Part shown: one piece after another, positions 44,880-55,895 of the stretch | How the letters are laid out: every line of letters starts with the position of its first letter | Numbering within the stretch: position 1 is the stretch's first letter | Assembly: GCF_008386565.1 (NCBI RefSeq) | Contig: NZ_VUKA01000003.1 | Span: 303,378 to 367,377, forward strand | Source: Teichococcus oryzae | GTDB taxonomy: Bacteria > Pseudomonadota > Alphaproteobacteria > Acetobacterales > Acetobacteraceae | Direction of reading: 5' to 3' | DNA: 64,000 nt | The notes under the pieces: generated by a model | Database searches by the model: none | What the model was told of the DNA's origin: nothing | Seen by the model: the letters and a program-made list of their open reading frames with translations, nothing else | Made by a program: the position numbers and the translations under genes

Positions 44880-46907
44880 GTGCAACTGGCTATGCGCGGC
44901 AAGCGGCCTGAAAGCAAGCTTCCTACCCCAGCCGGGGGTAAGGCGAGACGGCGGCTTGCAGGCCTGTTGGGGCTGGCGGCAGCGGTGGGCACCGCCGGAT
45001 CCTTCCTCGCCGGACAAGCATTGCTTCAGGACGACGGAGAAAGGCCCGTACGTCTACAGGCATTGGAGGCCTCTGCACACGCCCTGGCAGCCTCGGCCGA
45101 CGCTGAAATCACGCGACATGCGACGGTGGCGGCAGCCCTCGCAGCCTCGCCTGTTCTGAAACAGCCGGCATGGGATCTCCAGGCGCTGGATGGCTATGCC
45201 AGGGCAGCGGCCTTGGCTCTTGGACATCCGTTGGTGGTGGCCGACACCTCCCTTGCACAACTGGTCAATACGGCCGTCCCGTTTGGAATCCCTCTTCCCG
45301 CCCTTGACGAGACCTCTGCGGCCCTCCGCGCGCTTGAATATGATAGCGTCGCCGTCACCACGCGCCCCTCAGACGCAGATGAGGAGTTGTCAACCATCGC
45401 GATCGCTGTGGCAGCGGAGCGGGAGGGCAAGAAGATCGGGGTCGTGACCACCCGGATTGAGGCTTTGGCCCTCAGGCACGTGTTGGACAGCGTGGCCCAG
45501 GCAGGGATGGTGGCGATTCTGGTTGACCGCAGCGGGCATTTCATCAGCTCTATCGCACAGCCGCCGGGCACTGGTTTCAGTCTCCGCCAGTTCCTCGACG
45601 GCATGGCATTCGATGCGGCGAAATCAGGCAGCCGAACGGCAGCGGATGGCACCTCGGTTGATTATGTGGCTCGCCCTTTGCGAACAGTCCCGGAGTGGAG
45701 CGCCGTTGCCATAGCGCCCGCATCGGGCTCAGTCCGGCCCGTGGCCACAGCCAGCTTCGTTGGAGCCAGCCTCGCCGCCCTGGCCACCTTCCTGGCGGCC
45801 AGCCTGGTCATGCTTAGCGATCGCCGAAGCCGGATCAGCGAGGCGGATCTGTCCGCCGCAGAAAAAGCCCGCCTCACCGCCCTGGTGAGTGAGGCAGAGG
45901 CCCTGCGCCATGTTTCCGAACTCAGGAGCCTGCACGATACCATTCCTGTTGGCTTGGCCTTGCTGGACCGCGATCTCTGCTTCCTTTCGGTCAACGCGAA
46001 GCTGGCTGGCGTCTCGGGTGTTCCGGATGCCGAGCATATAGGGCGCCGCCCATCGGATGTCCTTCCTCCCAGCATTGCCGTACCCCTTGAGAACGCACAT
46101 AGCCGGGTGCTCGTCAGTGGGCGCCCGGTTCTGGAAGTCCCGCTGTCGGGGGAGGCTCCTGGCACCGTGCGCAATACACGACATCTCCTGGCAAGCTGCC
46201 ATCCTGTTCGCGATAGCCAGGGCCGCATCTCGAGTGTCAGCATGGTTCTCCAGGATGTGACTGAGCGGGTCCGTGCTGAGACAGGACGTGAACTGCTCGT
46301 TCGAGAACTGAATCACCGGGTTAAAAACATGCTGGCAACCGTCCAGTCCATCGTCAGCATCACGCTGCGGCGGGGGAGCGGGGACCCCAAGCATCTTGGC
46401 GCCGAACTGAATGGGCGGTTGGCGACACTGGCTCGTGCCCATGATCTGCTCACGGAGCATGCGTGGGCCGAGGCGGATCTCGTTGATGTCGCTCAGGCCG
46501 CACTGAAGCCTTGGCTGAGTGATTTGCAGGAGCGGGTCTCCATAGAGGGGCCGCGCGGCATTCTTCTGCGTCCCAAGCAAGCCCAGGCTACCGTCCTGGC
46601 GCTGCACGAGCTGGCGACCAATGCGACAAAATACGGCGCCCTTTCCCAGGACGAAGGCTGTATCAGCCTTCGGTGGCACACCGATACCAATGGGCTGGCG
46701 GTGATGGAATGGACCGAAACGGGTGGCCCTCCGGTCATTGAGCCTCCGGTCGAGAAGCGAGGCTTCGGAACGCGCCTGCTGGAGCGAGCGCTAGCCTCCG
46801 ATCTTGGTGCGGGAACCCATGTCCGTCTCACCTTCGCGCCGGAGGGGCTGCAGGCCCGCATTTCCTTTATAGGTGCCGCAGGTCCGCCTGAAGTGGTTGC
46901 TGCATAA
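44880..46907 (+). CDS. Membrane-bound HWE/HisKA_2 histidine kinase
   Basis: A 675-aa sensor kinase. A transmembrane helix near residues 22-45 and another near 285-315 bracket a periplasmic Cache-like sensor. A PAS domain (about 345-470) follows, then the phosphoacceptor segment RELNHRVKNMLATVQ with His at about 479 and the HATPase domain (LHELATNATKYGALS; GFGTRLLERAL). The ELNHRVKN box and the absence of a normal H-box place it in the HWE group. AAGAGG precedes GTG 44880; ATG 44892 is also possible. No response regulator is adjacent, so it is an orphan kinase. Confidence 0.88.
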   Translation: MQLAMRGKRPESKLPTPAGGKARRRLAGLLGLAAAVGTAGSFLAGQALLQDDGERPVRLQALEASAHALAASADAEITRHATVAAALAASPVLKQPAWDLQALDGYARAAALALGHPLVVADTSLAQLVNTAVPFGIPLPALDETSAALRALEYDSVAVTTRPSDADEELSTIAIAVAAEREGKKIGVVTTRIEALALRHVLDSVAQAGMVAILVDRSGHFISSIAQPPGTGFSLRQFLDGMAFDAAKSGSRTAADGTSVDYVARPLRTVPEWSAVAIAPASGSVRPVATASFVGASLAALATFLAASLVMLSDRRSRISEADLSAAEKARLTALVSEAEALRHVSELRSLHDTIPVGLALLDRDLCFLSVNAKLAGVSGVPDAEHIGRRPSDVLPPSIAVPLENAHSRVLVSGRPVLEVPLSGEAPGTVRNTRHLLASCHPVRDSQGRISSVSMVLQDVTERVRAETGRELLVRELNHRVKNMLATVQSIVSITLRRGSGDPKHLGAELNGRLATLARAHDLLTEHAWAEADLVDVAQAALKPWLSDLQERVSIEGPRGILLRPKQAQATVLALHELATNATKYGALSQDEGCISLRWHTDTNGLAVMEWTETGGPPVIEPPVEKRGFGTRLLERALASDLGAGTHVRLTFAPEGLQARISFIGAAGPPEVVAA

Positions 46908-47160
46908 CTTCAGCCAAGGTAGCGACCTACTTCGGGAGTGAATGCGCCGACACCAGGCCTTGATCATGGTCCCCACTGGATGTCTGCCAATCCATTAGGC
47001 AAATGGATCAGCGGTCCATCAGGGTGGTCACCGCTGACCGATTAGCGGCAGCCGAGATCGCGTGGCGCCAGGCTACACTCCTATCCTGGCATGAAGAAGG
47101 AGGTTTACAGAGGTACGGTGCAAGCCGAGGTGCTGCCCGATAGACAGGATGCGCCGCGGA

Positions 47161-48531
47161 TCACTGGCTGAGGCCGCAATGCTGAACGGCCTGGACCAAC
47201 CCCCAGCCAAATGCCGGATCCTTTCCGAAGCGGCCGAGATCACGCGCTTGGTCGGCCAAAAGTTTCTCTGCTTCTGATGGCGTCATGCTATGGTTTGTGG
47301 CTAGCAACGCGGCAATGGAAGCCGTTACGAAAGGAGTGGCAAACGAGGTGCCGGACAGCCGGCGCACTCCGCCGAGCGACGAGGCGACTGGCACCATCAC
47401 ACCCGGAGCTGCGAAATCAACCTGCTCCCCCTGGACAGCATGGCGGTAGATCTTCCCGTTGCTGCTGAGTGCCGTTACGCCCACCACACCTGGATAAGCG
47501 GCAGGGTAGAGAGGCTTGGCTTTAGGGCCCGCATTGCCCACGGCCGCCACAAGCGCAACACCTTGTGCAAGAGCCCGATCCACCACCGCATGTAGGATGG
47601 GATTATCCGGTCCAGCTAGGCTGAGATTGATCACCTGCACTCCGGCGCTCACGAGATGCTCTATGGCACGCACTAGATCGAAAGTGTCTGCGCGCTCGTC
47701 GCCGTGTGGATCACGGGTGAAAGGATCAGCCGCCAGGATTTCCGCATCTGGATACAAGCCTGGCGCAACACTTTCCTGAGCCCCGACTAACAAGGCAACG
47801 ATTGCCGTACCGTGATCGACGGGTGCAGGCGGATGATCCTGGGTCGCGAAGCGGGTCAGCGTTAAGCGTGCGCCGGCCAAAGCCGGATGCCTCGTATCAA
47901 TGGCCGCATCGACGACACCAATGATGACTGAACCACCACACATGCTGCTTTGGCGCCAGCCCACCTGAGTCCAGCTGGAGCAAATCTCTGCGGTGCAGCC
48001 GGAGGCTGTCGCTTGATTGCGATAATAATGGTTTGGAGCAACGACCGCGGCAGGCGCCAGAGCAGATATGAATGCAAGTGCGGCATTCTGTCCGAGACCA
48101 GGCGGCGTTTGGAGCAGCGCCATCACCCCGGCGTCTGCAATATCCTCCTGTTCTATCACCGTGAAGCCACCTGACGGCAAATGCCCTAGTTGAGCCTGGG
48201 TAATTCCAAAAACGACGATCTCCCGAGGCGCGGCGCTCGTAGCCTGTCGAGGCGCAGGGCTGCTCGCAGGGGGCGGCGCTGGCTTGTCGCCGAACATGCG
48301 GTTAAACAGTCCGCCTCGGCCGAAAAGCTGCGGTAGGACCTGATCTGCTTGGCCATCGCTGCGCCTGTCAAATCCCTCACCGCCTGACCCGCCGCTGTCG
48401 CCGCCACCGCTATTTGCCAGCGCTGTAGGATAAGGTCCTATGGACAGGCTAGCCAGTCCGCCGACACTAAGTGCAAGGTGAAGTCCCAAGACTCTGAGGT
48501 TGATCGGCACTCGAATTGTCTTTGCTGACAA
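47161..48531 (-). CDS. S8 family subtilisin-like serine protease
   Basis: A 456-aa secreted protease. Near the N-terminus a hydrophobic segment (LGLHLALSVGGLASLSIG) could be a signal or anchor, followed by a Gly/Ser/Pro-rich linker and a possible inhibitory propeptide. The catalytic triad is intact: Asp in GVVDAAID (about 208), His in VDHGTAIVAL (about 240), Ser in LSGTSFATPF (about 396), with the oxyanion Asn in AAVGNAGP. The annotated start is TTG; a GTG 21 bp downstream is possible. No specific inhibitor or transporter gene adjoins it. Target unknown. Confidence 0.85.
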   Translation of the reverse strand: MSAKTIRVPINLRVLGLHLALSVGGLASLSIGPYPTALANSGGGDSGGSGGEGFDRRSDGQADQVLPQLFGRGGLFNRMFGDKPAPPPASSPAPRQATSAAPREIVVFGITQAQLGHLPSGGFTVIEQEDIADAGVMALLQTPPGLGQNAALAFISALAPAAVVAPNHYYRNQATASGCTAEICSSWTQVGWRQSSMCGGSVIIGVVDAAIDTRHPALAGARLTLTRFATQDHPPAPVDHGTAIVALLVGAQESVAPGLYPDAEILAADPFTRDPHGDERADTFDLVRAIEHLVSAGVQVINLSLAGPDNPILHAVVDRALAQGVALVAAVGNAGPKAKPLYPAAYPGVVGVTALSSNGKIYRHAVQGEQVDFAAPGVMVPVASSLGGVRRLSGTSFATPFVTASIAALLATNHSMTPSEAEKLLADQARDLGRFGKDPAFGWGLVQAVQHCGLSQ

Positions 48532-48835
48532 GGTTGTAATTGCACTCGAGAAATGCAGTTGCGAAATCGACTTTAACGAGGCGATGAGGTGATTTTCGGA
48601 ACTCTCCTTTCCGTGATCTTTAGATCTCCGTAGCCAGAGTCAGAATGACTCTATGCTATGCATTCCGAGACATCATGTCGACTACCGGAAGCTGCACAAT
48701 TTCCTTTGATTTTCGCTCAATTTGAACTCCAGCTATTGATTGGAGTGAACCCCTGAGGCTGGACCGTCCTGGATCAGAACTAAGACACGTGCCGGACCAG
48801 TTGACGTTCGAACTCTTCGGGTGTCCGGATGACCC
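48532..48835. other. AT-richer intergenic region before the protease gene
   Basis: About 300 bases between the protease start and the thiC stop, noticeably AT-richer than the surroundings, with several T/A runs suitable for the protease promoter. No gene, repeat or IS end was recognised. Confidence 0.4.
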
Positions 48836-50880
<2,045 letters not shown>

Positions 50881-51089
50881 GACAAGAAACACTCGACCAG
50901 ACGACACCGGATTGTCAACAGTCCCTAGCAGCAGAGTGCGCCGGTACCGATCCGCAGATACGCCCGATAGCTCTGGTTGTGGAGCGCCGAGCGCCTGCCG
51001 CGGTGCTCGGCGCCATGCTGACCCCGAACGAACATTCTCCCAAGCCCCAGAGAGGGGCCCGCCCGAATGATTCGGATGCGGCTGAACTA

Positions 51090-53579
51090 CTAAGCGGCCG
51101 AGCCTTCTGCCCAAGGGGGCTGACCAATCAGAGCCAGCACTTCCGCGGCAGGAACCGGACGGCTGAGCAGGTAGCCTTGGGCATCATTGCAACCCAGCTG
51201 ACGCAGGGCCTTGAGTTGCCCGGCCGTTTCCACGCCCTCGGCGGTGACCGAAATGCCGAGACTTCGGCTCATGCTGACGACAGCGCGGATGACCGCTTTC
51301 GATTCTCTCCGGTCCGGAAGGCCGGTGACGAAGGAGCGGTCGATCTTGATCTTGTCGATCGGGAACCGGAGCAGGTAGGCCAGGGACGAGAAGCCCGTGC
51401 CAAAATCATCGAGGGCGATCCGCACGCCCAGTCGGCTCAACTCGTGCAGGACCGCGAAGTTCGTGTGGTCGTCCTGTAACAAGACCGATTCCGTGATCTC
51501 CAGCTCGAGCCGCCCGGCGTCAAGGCGCGCTTCCTCCAGGGCGTTGGCCACCGCCTGTACGAGGCCAGGATTGCGGAACTGGACCGGCGAGAGGTTGACC
51601 GCCACGCGGATCGCATCGGGCCACCGGGCTGCCTCCTTACAAGCCGTGCGAAGGGCCCACTCACCCATCCGCATGATCAGTCCGGTTTCTTCGGCCACTG
51701 GGATGAACTCGGCGGGCGAGATCATTCCTCGGCCAGGATGCTGCCAGCGCAGCAGGGTCTCAAAGCACGTCACCTCCCCCGTCCAGATCCCAACCAGCGG
51801 CTGGAAGTGAAGTTCCAGCTCACCTCGATCAAGGGCTGTGCGGAGGCCGACCCTCAACTCCTGCTTTCGCCGGACCACCTCGTCCATGGCAGGCTCGAAA
51901 AAGCGGAAGGTGCCGCGTCCATCTGCTTTGGCACGGAAGAGCGCAATATCCGCCTTCCGGACGACGTCCTCCAGTGCGGCCGCCTCAGGGGAAACAAGGG
52001 CGATGCCGATGCTCGCACCCACGACCGCGTGCCGCTCATCGATTTGATAGTCTTCATCCAGGATCTGGACGATGTGCCGCGCAAGAGCGGCCGCATCGTC
52101 CGGCTCGCGTACGCCAGTCTGAACAACCGCAAACTCATCGCCCCCGATTCGGGCCACCAAGCTGCCTTCAGGCACGCAGCCGCGAAGCCGATCGGCGACC
52201 TGCCGCAGCAAAGCATCGCCTGCAGCATGCCCGAGCGTGTCGTTGACGCCTTTGAACTGGTCCAGATCGATGAAATGGAGCGCCAGGTGCTCGCCGGGAC
52301 GAAGGGCGGTAAGCATTCGCCCCATCTCCTGGTGGAACAGCCGGCGGTTGGCCAGATCCGTCAGCGGATCGTGGTACGCCATATAAGAAATCTGCTGCAC
52401 GGCCAGCTTGCGTTCGTGGATGTCCTCGGCAGTTCCGTACCAGCGGATGATTCGGCCATTCTCATCGCGCCGTGCCGCCGCGCGGGAGCGGAACCAGCGA
52501 TAACCTCCATCGGCGAGGCATAGCCGAAAATCCACGTCCAGGGGTTCGCCCGACGCTACGGATTGCATCCAGTGGGCCTGCATGCGAGGCGCATCCTCCG
52601 GATGGACGGCCATTAGCCAACCCGTGCCAAGCGAATCCCCTGGCGCCATGCCCGAGAGGCGACTCCAGCGTGGACTTACTCTGGTGACCTGGCCATCGGC
52701 ATCGGCGGCCCAGGGGATCTCAGGGCTCAGTTCGACTGTATAGCGGTAATTTTCCTCGCTCTCGCGAAGAGCCATCTCCGCCCGTTTGCGCTCCGTGATG
52801 TCCTGAACAATGGCCACGAGAAACTGCGGTCGGCCAGACGGGTCGCGCGTGGCGGACACATAATTGCTAACCCATACGGACGAGCCGTCAGGTCTCGTAT
52901 AGCGCTTTTCAGTGGTGAACGGCTCGCCGGTCTCGACCAATTGCTGCAGGAGGGTCTGGCTCTCCGTGGCGTCCTCTGGATGGGTGATATCCAGCACCTG
53001 CTGCTGCAAGAGCGTTTCTCGGCTCCGTCCGACGATCTCGCAGTAGCGGTCATTGACCAGCAGGAAGCGTGCCTTAAGATCTATCTGGGCAATGCCGACT
53101 GCCACCTGCGCGATCAGGTTGGAAAGACGCTCTTGGTGTTCCCAAAGGGCCTCCTCCGCTTGCTTGCGAGCAGTGATATCGAGGACGGAGCACAGTGCTC
53201 CGATGATCTCTTCACTTTTGCTGCGCGCTGGCTCAAGGGACACCAGATAGGTCCGCCCCTGATGCATGCCGTTGGTCTGCGAGCCCTGTAGCTCGAGGTC
53301 AGCCACACGTTCGCCCCGCAAGGCCCGCCGCAGATACGGTTCGAGCTGCACCGCGACGCCAGGCGCAACTTCGGCCAAGCCGCGGCCGATATCCTCCTGC
53401 GCAGGCCGCCCCATCATTTCGGCCATCTGCTTATTAATGCTAGCAAAGCGCAGATCCGCATCGATCAAGCAAAGTCCGACGGGCACAGCGTCATAGAGGT
53501 TGGGCAAGCTCGACAACCGGCGATGGGCCGCTTCGAGGACACTTCGAGTCGGGCCGCTTTTTGCGATTTGCTCAGTCAT
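51090..53579 (-). CDS. PAS-GGDEF-EAL cyclic-di-GMP protein
   Basis: An 829-aa cytoplasmic signalling protein with three PAS domains (about 15-130, 150-265, 275-395, each ending in DITxRK-like segments), a GGDEF diguanylate cyclase domain with intact GGDEF near 478, and an EAL phosphodiesterase domain. The EAL signature is changed to ETL (FETLLRW, near 606), whereas the downstream metal/catalytic pieces NLSPVQFRN, ELEITES, LDDFGTGFSSL and KIDRSFV are retained. Thus it may be bifunctional. No membrane helices are visible, so PAS domains probably read a soluble signal. An upstream TTG could extend it by 26 residues. Confidence 0.92.
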   Translation of the reverse strand: MTEQIAKSGPTRSVLEAAHRRLSSLPNLYDAVPVGLCLIDADLRFASINKQMAEMMGRPAQEDIGRGLAEVAPGVAVQLEPYLRRALRGERVADLELQGSQTNGMHQGRTYLVSLEPARSKSEEIIGALCSVLDITARKQAEEALWEHQERLSNLIAQVAVGIAQIDLKARFLLVNDRYCEIVGRSRETLLQQQVLDITHPEDATESQTLLQQLVETGEPFTTEKRYTRPDGSSVWVSNYVSATRDPSGRPQFLVAIVQDITERKRAEMALRESEENYRYTVELSPEIPWAADADGQVTRVSPRWSRLSGMAPGDSLGTGWLMAVHPEDAPRMQAHWMQSVASGEPLDVDFRLCLADGGYRWFRSRAAARRDENGRIIRWYGTAEDIHERKLAVQQISYMAYHDPLTDLANRRLFHQEMGRMLTALRPGEHLALHFIDLDQFKGVNDTLGHAAGDALLRQVADRLRGCVPEGSLVARIGGDEFAVVQTGVREPDDAAALARHIVQILDEDYQIDERHAVVGASIGIALVSPEAAALEDVVRKADIALFRAKADGRGTFRFFEPAMDEVVRRKQELRVGLRTALDRGELELHFQPLVGIWTGEVTCFETLLRWQHPGRGMISPAEFIPVAEETGLIMRMGEWALRTACKEAARWPDAIRVAVNLSPVQFRNPGLVQAVANALEEARLDAGRLELEITESVLLQDDHTNFAVLHELSRLGVRIALDDFGTGFSSLAYLLRFPIDKIKIDRSFVTGLPDRRESKAVIRAVVSMSRSLGISVTAEGVETAGQLKALRQLGCNDAQGYLLSRPVPAAEVLALIGQPPWAEGSAA

Positions 53580-53839
53580 AGCTTGTCCATGTGAAGCAAT
53601 AGAGGCCGCCGTTAATCGTCCCTTAAGCTTGGTACCTTCCGCAGTTACCAAGGACAACCATTAAGTGCATAGATCAATTTCTCTACTACTATATGGAGCC
53701 CGTTAAACAGCGAGGCAGAAGCTTCTGCCGGAACCATGCCGGGGTGAACCGCACTGACCATAAGCTGCGGCAAACCTCTTGTTCTCTTTTTGTTCTATAT
53801 TATAGCTTCATGCCGCCCTCTCCACTGGAGTCTCGGACG

Positions 53840-54111
53840 ATGAACCTCAATCCCCGCCTGCTCGACCCTGTGACCGAACACCGCCTACGCTAAGCTCTCC
53901 AGCTTGCCCTCCGCGAGGGCTGCACCGTCCGAGAGGCCAAGGGCGAAGCTCGTGGATATCTGCGCGCCCTGAGCCCGGCCATGCCGCAACGCACCTTGTT
54001 GAGGCCGTGGATGGCATTCTGGCGGCGATCGATCCGATGCTGACCGACCTCGTGGACTGTAAACCTGATGGCCGCAGCACACCACCGGGGCAGCTGAGCC
54101 TGGCGCTGTGA
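53840..54111 (+). pseudogene. Small broken gene preceding an HTH gene
   Basis: An ATG at 53840 opens MNLNPRLLDPVTEHRLR, then meets TAA. The same frame continues ALQLALREGCTVREAKGEA, and after a one-base shift near 53978 the reading HAATHLVEAVDGILAAID and CKPDGRSTPPGQLSLAL runs to a TGA at 54109-54111. The frames have coherent helical, coding-like character, so this appears to be a gene of about 90 codons with a premature stop and a frameshift. The next gene starts 4 bp later. No family is recognised. Confidence 0.5.
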
Positions 54112-54114
54112 GCC

Positions 54115-54324
54115 ATGTCCGGCGATGAAATGAAGGCCTGCCTAGAGACGCTCAGGTGGGGACAAAGCGATCTCGCACGGGTCTTAGGAATCGACGAAGC
54201 CATGGCCCGGCGGATGGCGCGAGGGCAGGCCCGGATCCCTGATCGGCTGGCGTCCTGGCTGCGCGAACTCACACGCGAGGTCGCGGCGGTCTACGCCCGT
54301 TGCCCGCCCCCACGTATCGGCTGA
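54115..54324 (+). CDS. Small helix-turn-helix protein
   Basis: A 69-aa protein with a compact HTH resembling XRE/Cro: CLETLRWGQSDLARVLGIDE followed by AMARRMARGQARIPDRLASW. It presumably binds DNA. It begins 4 bp after the stop of the broken upstream gene and is 9 bp before a zinc-ribbon ORF, so three small genes seem to form one unit in the accessory zone. Confidence 0.68.
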   Translation: MSGDEMKACLETLRWGQSDLARVLGIDEAMARRMARGQARIPDRLASWLRELTREVAAVYARCPPPRIG

Positions 54325-54333
54325 TGCTTCACC

Positions 54334-54561
54334 TTGGCCGCCAACTATGACCACGCCAGGCCAGTAGATCCGCTGTGGTACCGCTTTGGCTGGCATCTGC
54401 AGATCCGCTGCCCATGCGGCCGTGTGGTGTGTGAGCAGGTTCAGGCCTTCGCAAGGCAGCACAGCCTACCGTCCGCGATGAAGCACCACGAACTGCAGGA
54501 GCGACTGCGGTGCCGGGAGTGCGGAGGCCGGCCGCAGATGGACTGCTTGCTGCGAGGCTAA
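54334..54561 (+). CDS. Small zinc-ribbon-like protein
   Basis: A 75-aa protein with two Cys pairs, IRCPCGRVVC near residue 25 and LRCRECGGRP near 58, separated by a helix; this spacing suits a treble-clef or zinc-ribbon. The only in-frame start with sensible length is TTG at 54334. The Shine-Dalgarno site is weak, so translational coupling to the HTH gene is possible. Function is unknown; DNA or RNA binding is plausible. Confidence 0.55.
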   Translation: MAANYDHARPVDPLWYRFGWHLQIRCPCGRVVCEQVQAFARQHSLPSAMKHHELQERLRCRECGGRPQMDCLLRG

Positions 54562-54601
54562 ACGACAGAAAGCCGCCCGCCGAGATCTGAACGGGCAGGC
54601 C

Positions 54602-54775
54602 TTACCAACCTCGGTGGTAGTAGCCGGGAGGCGGACCGTAGCCATAGCCATGGCCGCGCGGTGGCCCGTAATAGCCATGACGGTGATGGGGGCGGTAGTC
54701 CTCCGGCGGCGGCACAACAACGCAGCCGCCCAGCGACAGCAGGACAAGGGCCGCAGCGAACAGGCGGAGCTTCAT
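54602..54775 (-). CDS. Tiny His/Tyr/Gly-rich lipoprotein
   Basis: A 57-aa gene with a strong GGGGAGG 8 bp before ATG. The N-terminus MKLRLFAAALVLLSLGGC is a lipoprotein signal with lipobox SLGGC (Cys 18), followed by VVVPPPEDY and a tail of His, Tyr, Gly and Pro (HHRHGYYGPP, YGYGPPPGYYHRGW). Such tails are common in small envelope proteins that may bind metals, though this is unproven. It converges with the zinc-ribbon ORF (40 bp). Confidence 0.7.
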   Translation of the reverse strand: MKLRLFAAALVLLSLGGCVVVPPPEDYRPHHRHGYYGPPRGHGYGYGPPPGYYHRGW

Positions 54776-54929
54776 GGCGCGATCCTCCCCTTTGGGAAGA
54801 AGCCCGAAGCTCTTCCCACCTCGAGAAGGAAACGCCTGGATCGCGGAAGCTCCGTGGCGGCTTAGAGGCCATTTCTAGGCTTGTATTCTCGCCCGGAGAT
54901 CAGCAGGCGGTCTGGAAAAGGGCATCATC

Positions 54930-55000
54930 CGGAACGCCAAAGCACCTGAAACGGAACTTAGAGTACCACTTGGGCAGCGGGGGCAGACTAAGTGGCACCC
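54930..55000 (-). repeat. IS21-type multiple terminal repeats
   Basis: Copies related to CGGAACTTAGAGTACCAC occur at 54930-54947 and 54952-54969 (22-bp spacing), with a weaker relative near 54983-55000. IS21-family ends carry such short repeated transposase sites. They lie about 100-150 bp beyond the 3' end of the istB tail, where the element's terminus is expected. Confidence 0.4.
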
Positions 55001-55095
55001 TGATCCCATTCCCAGGCGTAGATCAATCAATGATTGCGCGCATCGGTTGCGTTTTTATCGATGAATTGCTGTGGCTATGGATCTACCGCCCTCTT

Positions 55096-55257
55096 TTAGG
55101 CAAGCGGCACTCGCTTCCGGGATTCGCGGTTCCTTTCACAAGGGGCCTGGGTGGCGGAGCTGTTCCTGAAGCGGAAGCTATTGTTGCCGGTTTCCAGGAT
55201 GTGGCAGTGGTGGGTGAGCCGGTCGAGGAGCGCGGTGGTCATCTTGGCATCGCCGAA
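55096..55257 (-). pseudogene. istB: C-terminal tail of IS21 family IstB ATPase
   Basis: The minus-strand frame reads [18 protein letters not shown] and [16 protein letters not shown], then runs 20 residues to a TAA. This is the very conserved C-terminus of IstB, the ATPase helper of IS21 transposition. The rest of istB and all of istA are missing, and unrelated frames begin immediately upstream, so only the element's end remains. Confidence 0.75.
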
Positions 55258-55289
55258 CATTCCGGGCTGTCTCTGATCTCGAACGCGTA

Positions 55290-55515
55290 GTGTCTGACGT
55301 CACGATCACGGACCCGCGCCATCCGCTGTTTGGACAGCGGCTGAGAGTGCTGTCGCTGACCTGCGGCCAATGTCCTGCCCTTCGTGGCGTTGGCCTTGGG
55401 GGATGGGCGCCGCCGGCTGCTGAGGCGGGCGGAGACGGACCCGGAGCAGCCCCGGGTACCGGAGGCGGCGCTACCCCGCGTCTCGGCACGCGCGTTGCTG
55501 CCACTAGCGCAGCAC
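55290..55515 (+). pseudogene. Frameshifted DUF5372-like, IS-associated gene
   Basis: A GTG at 55290 opens [20 protein letters not shown], matching the DPRHPLFGxR opening of short DUF5372-like proteins often found beside IS elements. The continuation VLPFVALALGDGRRRLLRRA lies in another frame, so a single-base change near 55360-55372 has broken the gene. Homology-like sequence ends near 55515. The DUF5372 assignment is from memory of the family pattern. Confidence 0.5.
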
Positions 55516-55571
55516 ATTCGGAGCATGCCGGCCGTCTCCCATGGGGAAGCGTCCCATGCCGAGCTCCCCGC

Positions 55572-55749
55572 ATTCAGGCAACACGCCCTGCCCCGCAGCG
55601 GCGGCAAAGGCGCGGTCGAGGGAGGCCTCGCTGAGTCCAACCAGGGCCAGTGCCCCGACCACCCAGCGGCCAGCTTGGCGCTCCGCGGGCGTGACCCAGC
55701 GCTTGCCGGGGCTCACGCTCCAATCCGCATGGATCAGCTTGTCGAACAC
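55572..55749 (-). pseudogene. N-terminal fragment of a DUF429-like protein
   Basis: A GTG at 55749 behind GGAGAG opens FDKLIHADWSVSPGKRWVT and then SEASLDRAFAAAAGQGVL. The ADWSxxPxKRW start is typical of a group of DUF429-like proteins about 300 aa long. The sequence changes after roughly 60 residues and never reaches the GFDFPIG-type motif expected next. The gene has been cut where the IS-associated ORF now lies on the opposite strand. Confidence 0.5.
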
Positions 55750-55895
55750 TGAGGTCTCTCCATAGAAGGATCACAAAATACGGTCGAGTCTACGCCTACA
55801 GCGGGCCAAGTCAGCACCGGCCGCTCGCCGGTGAACCCGCTTACCCCGCCAGCGTTGATGCGCCACGCGCCTCATGGCTCCAGGAGACCGCCAGG

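Noticed and set aside
48722-48835. Possible IS3-like transposase tail between thiC and the protease
   Set aside because: A few residues looked reminiscent, but no conserved DDE-region motif or repeat could be identified.
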